From Flavobacteriales bacterium (GTDB lineage Bacteria; Bacteroidota; Bacteroidia; Flavobacteriales_D; Crocinitomicaceae), in NCBI GenBank assembly GCA_947447525.1, contig CANFJL010000001.1:434001-498000 (forward strand): a stretch of 64,000 nt of DNA, given 5' to 3'. The position numbers and the translations under genes were made by a program. Below the pieces are notes generated by a model, which saw only the letters and a list, made by a program, of their open reading frames with translations, did no database searches and was not told the DNA's origin. Below, one piece after another: positions 43,644-52,755 of this stretch (the stretch's first letter is position 1; every line of letters begins with the position of its first letter).

Positions 43644-43949
43644 TTAAATTTTATTTTTAAGACTCATCCAGCCACCACCATTATGAACTTCAGTAAATCC
43701 ATTTTGTAAAAGTATTGATTTGGCTGAAGCACTCCTCATGCCAGAAGCACAGCATGTAATAATCACTTTATCTTTTGGAATCTTATTAAGATGATTTTTT
43801 AATTGTTGTAATTCAATATTTTTCGATCCTTTTATGTGTCCACTTGCAAATTCAGAACTGGTTCTTACATCAATAATTATTGCTCCTGCTTGGCTTAATG
43901 ATTTATAATCTACAGATTTAAAACCAAAAATAGTATTTAAAAACCCCAT
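43644..43949 (-). CDS. Rhodanese-like single-domain protein
   Basis: 101-residue rhodanese-fold protein with the active-site loop TCCASGMRSASA (Cys67 or 68 in a six-residue loop, the sulfurtransferase type), the family start IIIDVRTSSEFASGHIKGSKNI and the end VHNGGGWMSLKN. It should transfer sulfane sulfur in the cytoplasm. It begins 3 nt after another rhodanese gene whose C-terminus has the same ENGGGWME ending, so they are close relatives. It is the third gene of the DUF6132-rhodanese-rhodanese operon. Confidence 0.9.
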   Translation of the reverse strand: MGFLNTIFGFKSVDYKSLSQAGAIIIDVRTSSEFASGHIKGSKNIELQQLKNHLNKIPKDKVIITCCASGMRSASAKSILLQNGFTEVHNGGGWMSLKNKI

Positions 43950-43951
43950 GA

Positions 43952-44212
43952 TTAACTATTTAATTTAAAGTTCACTTCCATCCAACCACCGCCATTCTCG
44001 CAGATCAATCCTTTACTTTGAAAATAATGGGCTGCCTGACCACTTCTTCCGCCACTTGCACAACAGAAAATCACGGGGCTTTCCATTTCAAATAAAGCAG
44101 TTTCGTGCTCCAAGATTTCTTGCAATGGGATATTAATTGAGTTGGGGACATGTCCACCACTAAATTCTGCTCGAGTTCTTACATCGACAATAGTTCCTTT
44201 AATTTCGCTCAT
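43952..44212 (-). CDS. Rhodanese-like short protein
   Basis: 86-residue short rhodanese (TIVDVRTRAEFSGGHVPNSINIPLQE, active loop FCCASGGRSGQAAH, end ENGGGWMEVNFKL). The active loop Cys-Ala-Ser-Gly-Gly-Arg is six residues long, suggesting sulfur rather than phosphate or arsenate as substrate. The ATG overlaps the DUF6132 stop by 4 nt (44209-44212) and the next rhodanese gene starts 3 nt later. Three rhodanese proteins, counting TrhO, are encoded within 1.8 kb. Confidence 0.88.
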   Translation of the reverse strand: MSEIKGTIVDVRTRAEFSGGHVPNSINIPLQEILEHETALFEMESPVIFCCASGGRSGQAAHYFQSKGLICENGGGWMEVNFKLNS

Positions 44213-44415
44213 TTTATTTCTTTTTTATGTGTTAATGAAAGTACTAGATTAGAAAACAAACCGAACATTAATCCGCCATATATAGTTGATAAAATAGGGG
44301 AGGAGCTTATGGCGCATCCTTCTTTACAACCAAAATTCAAATTATATAAATAGCCCAAAACTCCACCTAGTACTACTGCAATTAGGGTTATTATTCTTGT
44401 GTTTTTCTTTGTCAT
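44209..44415 (-). CDS. DUF6132-family small membrane protein
   Basis: 68-residue protein with start MTKKNTRIITLIAVVLGG and two hydrophobic helices around the conserved loop NLNFGCKEGCAISSSP, which matches DUF6132 (GC-x-G-C-x-I-x-S-x-P), and a second helix ILSTIYGGLMFGLFSNLV. The ATG at 44415 is preferred: a frame extending to 44469 would cross a TACATTTG promoter element. DUF6132 genes often sit beside rhodanese genes, as here, so a membrane role in sulfane-sulfur handling is inferred; the two Cys may act in it. It is the first gene of the operon. Confidence 0.85.
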   Translation of the reverse strand: MTKKNTRIITLIAVVLGGVLGYLYNLNFGCKEGCAISSSPILSTIYGGLMFGLFSNLVLSLTHKKEIK

Positions 44416-44432
44416 TAGTTCAAATGTTTTCA

Positions 44433-44440
44433 CAAATGTA
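44433..44440 (-). promoter_or_regulatory. -7 element for the DUF6132-rhodanese operon
   Basis: TACATTTG on the minus strand matches TAnnTTTG and leaves a 17-nt gap to the ATG at 44415. Confidence 0.55.
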
Positions 44441-44510
44441 CAGCTATCATTGTAGTTGAATTGTATCAATTGTTACATAATAATTTTTTTATTTCTAGAA
44501 ATAGGTTTAC

Positions 44511-44518
44511 TACCTTTG
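44511..44518 (+). promoter_or_regulatory. -7 element for the acidic protein gene
   Basis: TACCTTTG matches TAnnTTTG, 14 nt before ATG 44533, with a T-run at the -33 position about 20 nt upstream. It excludes a start at 44461. Confidence 0.55.
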
Positions 44519-44532
44519 TCAAAATTCATTTT

Positions 44533-45012
44533 ATGAAACATGTTAGTTTAAAAAGTATTGAAGAAGCGATTGCTATAGTAGATAATCTTGATGATGATGC
44601 ATTAGAAGCTTTATCTGAGAAATATGCATTGGCACAACAAGAATTATTAGACTATGTAATGTCAGCTCCACAAGAGTATGAAAATGATTCTTTGGAAGGT
44701 TTATTAATTTATTATTTCTGTTTGATATTGGCTGCATTTGAAGCGGAAGGAATTACACTTCGTGAAGTAACTGATGCTGAAATTGATGAAATGCAAGAGC
44801 CTTTCTTTGAAATGTTGGACAGTTATTTTGAAGAAGAGGATGAAGAAGAATTAGAGTCATTTTGTGATCAACCACAACTCGCTCAATTCATGGCGATGGA
44901 GGTATCTACTGATGATGAAGATGGCACGAGCATGGATGAAGAAACTGCAACCCAACTTTTTATTGTAACGCTGGCAATGATTTCCCTTTTGAATAAGGCT
45001 ATCGTTTCTTAA
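44533..45012 (+). CDS. Very acidic helical protein of unknown function
   Basis: 159-residue soluble protein with an extreme excess of Glu and Asp, including EEEDEEELESFCDQPQ near residue 105 and STDDEDGTSMDEETATQ near 130. Predicted mostly helical, no signal peptide and no transmembrane segment, though YYFCLILAAFEAEG is hydrophobic. I recognise no domain. The start ATG 44533 follows a good -7 element; the longer frame from 44461 would cross it. It is divergent from the rhodanese operon and convergent with the CotH gene (2-nt gap between ends). Confidence 0.78.
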   Translation: MKHVSLKSIEEAIAIVDNLDDDALEALSEKYALAQQELLDYVMSAPQEYENDSLEGLLIYYFCLILAAFEAEGITLREVTDAEIDEMQEPFFEMLDSYFEEEDEEELESFCDQPQLAQFMAMEVSTDDEDGTSMDEETATQLFIVTLAMISLLNKAIVS

Positions 45013-45014
45013 GA

Positions 45015-48000
45015 TTATATTTTCACGAAAGGCAAGGTAATGGAGCGATTGCTCTGACTTACTTTTACAAAATACATTCCATGTAAATAAGAGCTAATGT
45101 CAATATTTAATTGCATTACTGACTCTTGTACTTTTTCCATTGTTTGTTTCAATATCAAGCGGCCACTTAAATCATATAGCATGATATAGGTTTCTCCAGC
45201 ACCTGATACCGTATTGTCAACAGTAATAGTTATGGAACTCGCACTTGGATTGGGATATAAATACGCCAATCCTTCAGGAAGTACCGGACAAGGCGCGAAT
45301 TTTTCCCCTGGAGATCCACCTTCACAACCAACAAACCACGATAAGCCATTATTAGGATCTATAAAACTCCCGTTAAAGGCACTTTCAAAAGTATAATCTT
45401 GAGTGGCTGGGATATTTGACCAGGGTGCAATAGTATCATAGAGAAAACTATTAATTAATACTCCATTAGAATTGTATATTCTAATACCATCTTTGGCTGA
45501 TAGACCAAAATCAAAAACACCAATTACATTTTCAACATGTGGATGTCTTTGCGTAAATGCATTTAAGTCATTGCCAATTACAAGATAAGCATTGGGCTGT
45601 AAGGAAACATCAGGCATAATGAATTGATGACTTGACTTTCCATCTTTAAAAATCATTCCACCAAGTGCTATGCTATTAGAACTAGTATTTAAAATTTCTA
45701 TCCAATCGCCAGAATTGTATTGTTGATCAATATTATTAAAATTAAACTCACTTATATTGATAGGTTCCTCGCAAGGAGTATAGGCCTTGCCGGGAGATCC
45801 GCTGATACATCCACAAAACCAAGTGTTTTCGTCTAAAATTGAATTATCAGCATGTTTATTTTCTAATGTCCTTCCCCAGCCATCTGCACATTTCGGAAAT
45901 GGATTTTCATCTGTATAGACAGCTAAAAGTTTTAAGTTGCCATAAGGATCAAATAATTGAATAGAATCAAATTTGTTACTCCAAACAAATCCTGAACCAC
46001 CTACAACATTGGTCACATCGGGATGCAATGCATTAAATTTCACTAGATTCTCACAGATGACTAAATATCCATTAGCTGGAATTTTAGTTAAGTCAGCAAA
46101 TTCGAATAAATCCCAATGCAATTTTGATTTTAAAGTCCATGCTGTAAGATCTATATCATTCGTGCCATAATTATGTAATTCCACCCAGTTTCCACCATCT
46201 ACCGTTGGATCTGGATTGTAATTTATTTCTGAAATGGTCAAAGTATTCTCCGCTGGTGCGCCAACAAATACTGCTTTAAATAAGTCATCACTTGAAATAT
46301 TATAGTTCACACTTTCTTGCAATAATGAAGCACTTGGAATCGTAAGATTGGCCTCCCAATGCTGAAAAGTATATCCTGGGTTGGCTACGGCAGTAATTTT
46401 AACAGGAACACCATCAAAATAAACTCCAGTCCATGGAAGTGTTTCAGGAACAATGGTTGAAATTTTAATATATCCTGCGTTAGCTGGAAAAACATCCAAG
46501 TTTACATTTACTTTTTTAACCAATGCAAATTCATTTACTATTTGATTCCTTACGACGGCATTTCTATTGTTGAATTGGGCTAAGTGCATGGTATGAATAT
46601 AATTGTAGTTATTCATTCCTCCAGCAACATCCCCTGTCCATAATTGAAAATGCCTAGGCATTTCAGGTAAAAGTTGCGTATACATGCTATCAACGATAGG
46701 TTTGTAATAGTCATTCTGAAAAGTTGTGTTCATCAAATCAGCGAAACGATTCACAAAATAATTCTTAAAATTTGTGTTGTGCACCAAACCATTGTAGATA
46801 TCCCAAAAAGGATTTGGCTGATTGCCATAGCGGAAATAATCAAATAAATTGGAGTTGTAATCGGTCCAGCCTCCAAGTCCCCATTCTAAATCTTGCAAAA
46901 AGAAGCGCCATTTATTATCATAGGTTCTTGTTCTGGCCATTTTCATATTATTGTAAATCCAGTCGCTATTCCCAAACCAATTTTCCCCCACCAAATAATC
47001 GGTGAAATTATACAGGTCTAGTTTCTGATGGCAGAGGTCGAAATAATTAGGTGCATTGGGATCTGCCGTCATTATTAGGTCGCGCATATTGTAGAATGAA
47101 CTGTCAGACCCTTTAACAGTCCTTAGAACGCCAGCACCGTAGAAATAACTAACTGATAATAAGTCAAGACTGTCTCTATCATTGCCGTAATTATTTTCAA
47201 AATAACCTTCATTCGCTTTTTCTCTTAATTCATAAACCCCAAAATAGTTTCCATTCAAAAAAACAATTGCAGGTGTATAGGCTTGAGAATTAGCATGAGA
47301 TTTCCTCATTATTCTTTCGAAAGTCGCATCTTTTTGAGGGTATTGATTCCAATAATTACTTCCATTTCTGATGTATAGCGCATAGTAATCTTGAATAAAG
47401 GGTTTTTCAGGGATAATTGGATAATGAACAGGCACACCTTCTCCATATACTGAATGTGCTGGTTCAATGGTGACACTATGTTGTGGATTGGAGCGACTTC
47501 CTCCGGCACCTCCATCTGGTTTCACAGAAGCTCGAGTTTGAAATTGTTTTACACCATTTACATCAAAGTAAGCAACATCGCAAGGTTTTCTCCAGTCGGT
47601 CCACCAATTGTCAAAAATCCCATTTCCACCATATAAATCAAGGGAATCAATTGTCAACGATACAATTGGTAATGTGAAGTGTTCTTGAAATAAGTAGGTC
47701 TCGGTAACCATTTGGCTAGGAAGAAGATTGGAGCTAGCAGAAGGAAAACAAGTTACTCTGAGAACACAATTTACACTTAAGTTTAATCCGGATGCTAAAA
47801 CTGGCGAGTTTACCGTTGGATTTCTTCCATTAATGGTATACCTAAGGACTCCGTTGTTGGTGGAATTATTAATAACATTTATAGAAATTGATCCAGGAAA
47901 CACTCCACCTTCTGTTGAAATTGTTGCTGGTTCTTCATAACCTAAGTAATAAACGCTGCTATTGTTGCTGGCATTTGGAGTTGGATTAGTAAATATAGTG

Positions 48001-48398
48001 GTGTTGACTCCTCCGTCTGGAAATTTACCAATTGACATGTTAGGCTCTAGATCTAATACCATTAAAGAATCAATTATTGTTCCATTTGGATCTGATAAAT
48101 AGATTATTTCTCCGTGTGATGCTATGGAAAAATTATCTGGATAAGCCATAAAAAATTGATTTCCAGTAATGATTTGAGCAGGAAATACCCATTTCAAAGG
48201 AATTGTTCTTTTATCACTTAAACCATATCCCGCGATATCGGCGGGCAAGCTAGACATGTTGTAGATTTCTATCCAATCAGGCGTTGCTCCTGAAGGTAAT
48301 ACTACAGTGGTGCCGTTAGCATTACTTGCTTCATTTATTCTCAGTTGTCCAAATACAAAAAGTGGAAATAAAGTAATTAGAAGTAATAGTTTATTCAT
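45015..48398 (-). CDS. CotH-kinase / lamin-tail T9SS type A surface protein
   Basis: 1127-residue secreted protein. Order: signal peptide (to about 17), lamin-tail domain (RINEASNANG..., about 19-140), chitobiase/beta-hexosaminidase C-terminal-like domain (LRYTINGRNPTVNSP, about 160-235), CotH kinase-like domain (about 240-600, with PDGGAGGSRSNPQHS, YGVYELREKANEGYF-like, and FFLQDLEWGLGGW as metal-binding region). An InlB-repeat-like module (PGYTFQHWEANL), two more lamin-tail domains (about 720-860 and 880-1010) and a Por-type sorting domain (YLYPNPSASSITI... end LPFVKI) follow. CotH folds are secreted protein or substrate kinases in spore formers; here a surface role is inferred. Confidence 0.9.
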   Translation of the reverse strand: MNKLLLLITLFPLFVFGQLRINEASNANGTTVVLPSGATPDWIEIYNMSSLPADIAGYGLSDKRTIPLKWVFPAQIITGNQFFMAYPDNFSIASHGEIIYLSDPNGTIIDSLMVLDLEPNMSIGKFPDGGVNTTIFTNPTPNASNNSSVYYLGYEEPATISTEGGVFPGSISINVINNSTNNGVLRYTINGRNPTVNSPVLASGLNLSVNCVLRVTCFPSASSNLLPSQMVTETYLFQEHFTLPIVSLTIDSLDLYGGNGIFDNWWTDWRKPCDVAYFDVNGVKQFQTRASVKPDGGAGGSRSNPQHSVTIEPAHSVYGEGVPVHYPIIPEKPFIQDYYALYIRNGSNYWNQYPQKDATFERIMRKSHANSQAYTPAIVFLNGNYFGVYELREKANEGYFENNYGNDRDSLDLLSVSYFYGAGVLRTVKGSDSSFYNMRDLIMTADPNAPNYFDLCHQKLDLYNFTDYLVGENWFGNSDWIYNNMKMARTRTYDNKWRFFLQDLEWGLGGWTDYNSNLFDYFRYGNQPNPFWDIYNGLVHNTNFKNYFVNRFADLMNTTFQNDYYKPIVDSMYTQLLPEMPRHFQLWTGDVAGGMNNYNYIHTMHLAQFNNRNAVVRNQIVNEFALVKKVNVNLDVFPANAGYIKISTIVPETLPWTGVYFDGVPVKITAVANPGYTFQHWEANLTIPSASLLQESVNYNISSDDLFKAVFVGAPAENTLTISEINYNPDPTVDGGNWVELHNYGTNDIDLTAWTLKSKLHWDLFEFADLTKIPANGYLVICENLVKFNALHPDVTNVVGGSGFVWSNKFDSIQLFDPYGNLKLLAVYTDENPFPKCADGWGRTLENKHADNSILDENTWFCGCISGSPGKAYTPCEEPINISEFNFNNIDQQYNSGDWIEILNTSSNSIALGGMIFKDGKSSHQFIMPDVSLQPNAYLVIGNDLNAFTQRHPHVENVIGVFDFGLSAKDGIRIYNSNGVLINSFLYDTIAPWSNIPATQDYTFESAFNGSFIDPNNGLSWFVGCEGGSPGEKFAPCPVLPEGLAYLYPNPSASSITITVDNTVSGAGETYIMLYDLSGRLILKQTMEKVQESVMQLNIDISSYLHGMYFVKVSQSNRSITLPFVKI

Positions 48399-48434
48399 GT
48401 ACCAAATTTAAGGAGTAAATGTATATCTTGTATA

Positions 48435-49301
48435 CTAAGTTGCTAAAAATAATAGCATTATGGCCAAAATTGAAAACACTAATCCAAAGCCTTTTTTAAG
48501 ACTTAATTTTTCTTGAAATAGAAGTAGACCTATAAAACTTGCAATTAATACAATAGAAACATTTAATATGGCCAGTACGGTTGAATCATTCCAATCACTT
48601 GTTTGGTAAGCATTCATTAGCAGGTAGATTGAAAAATAGTTGGGAATACCTAAAACGAATCCTGCAATAACATTTTTGAAGGCAAATTTCATTTTCTTTT
48701 TAATGATCTGTACGATGATGATGCACAAGCCAATTAATCCTGCCAGAAAAAAACCTAGCCCTGAAAAAAGTCCAGCATGCCAATCGTTTAACTCATATTT
48801 TTGAGTATAATTCAGTAAAAAATCTAACAATCCACTTCCGAAGAAAAGCACTACTAGCATCCAAACGGAACTTTTAGAATCACTTTTTTCTTTTTTCTGG
48901 ATGGAGACTAAAAGTACGCCCAGAAAAGCACAGGCAATCCCAGATATTTTTAAAATGGATAGGGGTTCCTTATAAGCAATAATCATAGCGATAAGGGATA
49001 CTGCCATTGACATTTTTACGGCAACGGAGGTTATTGCTAATCCATTTTTTTGAGAACTAAATCCCATTAATGAAAAAAGAGAAATAAAGAGCAAAGCACA
49101 TGCAATCGCTGCAATTAGGATCGTATTAATATTGCTTTGAATTTGATCTAACTCCTTTCCAAAACATAAAAGGGCACATGCCGTAGCAGTAAAATAATTA
49201 AAAACTATTGCCTGAAAAGTATCAATGTTATATTTTGGAAAAACTTTAAAAAGAACGAAGATGAAACTCGAGCAAACAATACAACCTATTAATGCAATCA
49301 T
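48435..49301 (-). CDS. EamA/DMT-family permease
   Basis: 288-residue membrane protein with ten predicted helices in two repeats of five, the drug/metabolite transporter (EamA) plan: IGCIVCSSFIFVLFKVFPKY opens the first half and AILNVSIVLIASFIGLLLFQEKLSLKKGFGLVF is the conserved end of the second. The exported or imported substrate is unknown. The ATG overlaps the ribD stop by 4 nt (49298-49301), so it is co-translated with ribD. A riboflavin-related transport role is possible but rests only on that linkage. Confidence 0.88.
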   Translation of the reverse strand: MIALIGCIVCSSFIFVLFKVFPKYNIDTFQAIVFNYFTATACALLCFGKELDQIQSNINTILIAAIACALLFISLFSLMGFSSQKNGLAITSVAVKMSMAVSLIAMIIAYKEPLSILKISGIACAFLGVLLVSIQKKEKSDSKSSVWMLVVLFFGSGLLDFLLNYTQKYELNDWHAGLFSGLGFFLAGLIGLCIIIVQIIKKKMKFAFKNVIAGFVLGIPNYFSIYLLMNAYQTSDWNDSTVLAILNVSIVLIASFIGLLLFQEKLSLKKGFGLVFSILAIMLLFLAT

Positions 49302-50335
49302 CTTCTAGAATAATAATAGATTGTATCCTTGTCCCCAAATGGGTGTGAAGAAACAGGTACTCGATTTATAACTGGAGCCTTAACTCCTTCGTGAAATCTT
49401 ACATTTCCAACAATCACTCTCGCTTCATCCCAAACATTGTCTATGATAAAATATTGTAGGGTTCTGCTCCCGCCTTCCACCAAAACAGATTGTATGTTGC
49501 GCTTATACAATTCATCTAAAATTGCTTTTGTCGATGTTTCATGAATTTTGATCCATTCTACATTTCCTTTGGTTTCATTTTTAATCCTATTAAAAACAAG
49601 GGTAGGTGAGTCATCTGAAAAAATAGCTACATTTTTACTCAATTGCAGTTGACTATCAATGACGATTCTTAGAGGGTTGGTTCCACTTACTTCTCGGACA
49701 GTTAATGATGGGTTATCGTTTGCAATAGTATTTCGTCCAACAAGAATACTTTGTTCTTCACTGCGCCATTTATGAACGAGCACTTTGGTTTCAGGAGAGG
49801 AAATCCAATTGATACCCACTTCTTTCATGGTTCGATCTTTATCTAAAAAACCATCTAATGTTTGTGCCCATTTTAAAATAACATAAGGGCGTCTTTTTTC
49901 GTGAAAAGTAAAAAACCTTTTATTTAAGTTGCGACATTCCTCAGGAAGTACCTCTTCAATTACTGTAATTCCGGCCCGCGCTAATCTTTCGATACCTTTT
50001 CCACCAACAATTGGATTGGTATCTCGTGTACCAATAACAACAGTTGCTACCTTGTTTTCAATTAAGGCATCGACGCAAGGAGGAGTTTTTCCATGGTGAA
50101 CGCAGGGTTCAAGGGAAATATAAACAGTTGCTCCATGCAATTCGCTTTTATCTTCTACAGCATTAATTGCTTGTATTTCAGCATGTAATCCCCCAAAAAC
50201 TTCGTGATACCCTTCTCCAATGATTTCGGAATCCTTTACGATTACACATCCAACCATCGGGTTGGGACGCACATTTCCTTGGCCTAAATAAGCTAGATCA
50301 ATACATCGTTGCATGAAAATTTCATGATGTTCCAT
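49298..50335 (-). CDS. ribD: Bifunctional riboflavin deaminase-reductase
   Basis: 345-residue enzyme of riboflavin synthesis. The N-terminal deaminase domain (1-145) has the zinc site HAEIQAI and SLEPCVHHGKTPPC, preceded by RPNPMVGCVIV. The C-terminal reductase domain has RPYVILKWAQTLDG, WISSPETKVLVHKWR, and VLVEGGSRTLQYFI for NADPH-dependent reduction. ATG 50335 is chosen; an in-frame TTG at 50341 lies within the TAACTTTG promoter element. EamA permease and CotH genes follow, probably in the same transcript. Confidence 0.95.
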   Translation of the reverse strand: MEHHEIFMQRCIDLAYLGQGNVRPNPMVGCVIVKDSEIIGEGYHEVFGGLHAEIQAINAVEDKSELHGATVYISLEPCVHHGKTPPCVDALIENKVATVVIGTRDTNPIVGGKGIERLARAGITVIEEVLPEECRNLNKRFFTFHEKRRPYVILKWAQTLDGFLDKDRTMKEVGINWISSPETKVLVHKWRSEEQSILVGRNTIANDNPSLTVREVSGTNPLRIVIDSQLQLSKNVAIFSDDSPTLVFNRIKNETKGNVEWIKIHETSTKAILDELYKRNIQSVLVEGGSRTLQYFIIDNVWDEARVIVGNVRFHEGVKAPVINRVPVSSHPFGDKDTIYYYSRR

Positions 50336-50338
50336 GTT

Positions 50339-50346
50339 CAAAGTTA
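50339..50346 (-). promoter_or_regulatory. -7 element for ribD
   Basis: TAACTTTG on the minus strand fits TAnnTTTG and ends 3 nt before the ATG at 50335, so the transcript would start at or near the start codon. It decides against the TTG at 50341. Confidence 0.5.
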
Positions 50347-50445
50347 ATAATATTCGCGAGAGATTTTTTCATTCCAGATCAATTTGATTTATTTGTAAAA
50401 GGTATATAAACACTGAATTAGCATAAAAGTCCTTATTTAATTCCC

Positions 50446-50453
50446 TACCTTTG
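50446..50453 (+). promoter_or_regulatory. -7 element for era-der
   Basis: TACCTTTG fits TAnnTTTG, 16 nt upstream of the era ATG. No clear -33 TTTG is seen. Confidence 0.5.
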
Positions 50454-50469
50454 CACTTTGTAAATAAGC

Positions 50470-51345
50470 ATGGCACATAAATCAGGTTTTGTAAATATTG
50501 TTGGGAGTCCAAATGTTGGTAAATCAACACTCATGAATCAATTAATGGGTGAGAAGTTATCAATTGTTACTGCCAAAGCACAAACCACACGTCATCGTAT
50601 TTTGGGTATTGTAAATGAAGAAGATTATCAAGTAGTTTTTTCTGATACACCTGGAGTTGTAAATGCAGCATATAAGTTGCACGAAAATATGATGGAGTAT
50701 GTTAATGCTTCCATATATGATGCTGATGTTCTTTTATTCATAACAGATACCCAAGAGAATGAAATGAATCATCAGCAAACTTTAGAAAAAATAAAAAAGT
50801 TAAAAGTCCCTGTGATTTGTTTGATTAATAAAATTGATTTATCTGATCAAGCTGCGGTTACTGAAAGAGTTGAGTATTGGGAAGAACAATTACCAACAGC
50901 TATAATTTATCCAATTTCAGCGCTCCATAAATTTAACATTCAATTGGTTTGGGAAAAAATTCTAGAATTAATTCCAGAAAACCCCCCATATTATGGTAAG
51001 GAAGAAATTTCTGATCGACCAATGCGCTTTTTTGTTTCTGAGATTATACGCGAAAAAATATTCTTTTTATGTCAAAAGGAAGTTCCTTACAGCTGTCAAA
51101 TTGAAATAGAAGATTACATTGTTGAAGAAGGATTGACCAGAATTAGGGCAATAATTATTGTGGAAAGAGATTCTCAAAAAGGAATAATCATTGGTAAAGG
51201 TGGTGAAATGCTGAAGAAAATTGGCAGTACTTCAAGATATGAAATCCAGAAATTTCTTGACACGAAGGTATTCCTTCAAACTTTTGTTAAAGTTGATAAA
51301 GATTGGCGCTCAACCGAAGCCAAATTAAAAAAATACGGTTACTAA
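50470..51345 (+). CDS. era: GTPase Era
   Basis: 291-residue GTPase that binds 16S rRNA 3' end and helps mature the 30S subunit. G domain motifs: [14 protein letters not shown] (Walker A), TTRHRILGIV (switch I region), DTPGVV (G3), NKIDLSD (G4), and the effector segment SALH. The C-terminal KH domain (about 205-291) includes ERDSQKGIIIGKGGEMLKKIG. It is first in an era-der pair, with 21 nt between genes. Confidence 0.97.
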   Translation: MAHKSGFVNIVGSPNVGKSTLMNQLMGEKLSIVTAKAQTTRHRILGIVNEEDYQVVFSDTPGVVNAAYKLHENMMEYVNASIYDADVLLFITDTQENEMNHQQTLEKIKKLKVPVICLINKIDLSDQAAVTERVEYWEEQLPTAIIYPISALHKFNIQLVWEKILELIPENPPYYGKEEISDRPMRFFVSEIIREKIFFLCQKEVPYSCQIEIEDYIVEEGLTRIRAIIIVERDSQKGIIIGKGGEMLKKIGSTSRYEIQKFLDTKVFLQTFVKVDKDWRSTEAKLKKYGY

Positions 51346-51366
51346 TTCAATTAGGAAATAATTAAA

Positions 51367-52677
51367 ATGAGTAATATAGTAGCAATTGTTGGTCGTCCAA
51401 ATGTTGGTAAATCAACACTTTTTAATCGTTTAACCGAATCTCGTGATGCTATCGTTAAAGAAATTAGCGGTGTGACTAGAGACCGTCTTTACGGAAAAGG
51501 AGAATGGAATGGATATCAGTTTTCAGTTATTGACACTGGAGGCTATGCCACTACGAAAGAAGATATTTTTGAAGCTGAAATTCGCAAGCAAGTTGAACTC
51601 GCTGTTGAGGAAGCAACTGTTATTATCTTTATGGTAGATGCTACCACTGGGATTGTAGAAATGGATCAAATTGTTGCGCAATTACTTCGCAAAAGCAAAA
51701 AGAAGATTCTTGTCGTTGCCAATAAAGTGGACAGTAATGATCGCGTTGGAATGTCTGCTGAGTTTTATTCTTTTGGTTTGGGAGAAGTCTTCGATTTGTC
51801 TGCAACTAATGGCAGTGGAACTGGTGAAATTTTAGATGCAATTGTTCCGTTTTTTGATAAAGAAAATGAATCTATACGAGAGGAAGATAACCTGCCTCGT
51901 TTAGCAATTGTTGGTCGTCCTAATGTGGGAAAATCATCTTTAATTAATGCATTTACCGGAGAAGAAAGAAATATTGTAACAGATATTTCAGGCACTACGC
52001 GGGATTCAATTCACACGCGATATAATTCATTTGGATTTGACTTCTTGCTCATTGATACTGCTGGAATTCGTAAAAAAGCTAAAGTAACAGAGGATATTGA
52101 GTATTATTCTGTTTTACGATCTATCAGAACAATAGAAAATGCCGACGTGTGTTTATTCTTAATTGATGCTTCAGTAGGATTGCAAAAACAAGATTTAAGT
52201 ATCTATTATATGATAGAGAAAAATTCTAAGGGTGTAGTAGTCTTGGTTAATAAATGGGATTTAGTGGAGAAGGATCATAAAACTATGATAGAATACGAAG
52301 CGTCACTTCGCGAACAACTGGCACCATACAATGATGTTCCGATTATCTTTACTTCTACTATTACCAAACAAAGAATTCACAAGGCATTAGAAACTGCCAT
52401 GGAGGTTTTCGCGAACAGAACGAAAAAAATTCCAACTTCTAAGTTGAATGATGTAATGCTTGAGATTATTCAACATACTCCGCCTCCAGCGAATAAAGGG
52501 AAGTATATTAAAATTAAATTCGTACAGCAATTGCCTACACATGCACCAGCTTTTGCTTTCTTTTGTAATCTACCACAATATTTAACGGAATCTTATAAGC
52601 GTTTTTTAGAGAATAAGATTCGTGATATTTTTAATTTTCAAGGGGTTCCTATTAAAATCTTCTTCAGAAAAAAGTAA
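51367..52677 (+). CDS. der: GTPase Der (EngA)
   Basis: 436-residue tandem GTPase needed for 50S assembly. The first G domain has [28 protein letters not shown] and NKVDSND. The second has [33 protein letters not shown] and [12 protein letters not shown]-like C-terminal domain (about 355-436) is complete, with [13 protein letters not shown]. It lies 21 nt after era and is followed by a strong hairpin terminator. Confidence 0.97.
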   Translation: MSNIVAIVGRPNVGKSTLFNRLTESRDAIVKEISGVTRDRLYGKGEWNGYQFSVIDTGGYATTKEDIFEAEIRKQVELAVEEATVIIFMVDATTGIVEMDQIVAQLLRKSKKKILVVANKVDSNDRVGMSAEFYSFGLGEVFDLSATNGSGTGEILDAIVPFFDKENESIREEDNLPRLAIVGRPNVGKSSLINAFTGEERNIVTDISGTTRDSIHTRYNSFGFDFLLIDTAGIRKKAKVTEDIEYYSVLRSIRTIENADVCLFLIDASVGLQKQDLSIYYMIEKNSKGVVVLVNKWDLVEKDHKTMIEYEASLREQLAPYNDVPIIFTSTITKQRIHKALETAMEVFANRTKKIPTSKLNDVMLEIIQHTPPPANKGKYIKIKFVQQLPTHAPAFAFFCNLPQYLTESYKRFLENKIRDIFNFQGVPIKIFFRKK

Positions 52678-52700
52678 GTTCCTTCGTGATAATTTAGCAC

Positions 52701-52736
52701 AAAAAAAACCTCGATGTATAACATCGAGGTTTTTTT
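52701..52736. terminator. Bidirectional rho-independent terminator between der and the convergent gene
   Basis: CCTCGATG / CATCGAGG form an 8-bp perfect stem around a 5-nt TATAA loop, flanked by an A-run on the left (52701-52708) and a T-run on the right (52730-52736), so it can end transcription on both strands. Confidence 0.9.
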
Positions 52737-52755
52737 ATATCAAGTAATCTTGTGC

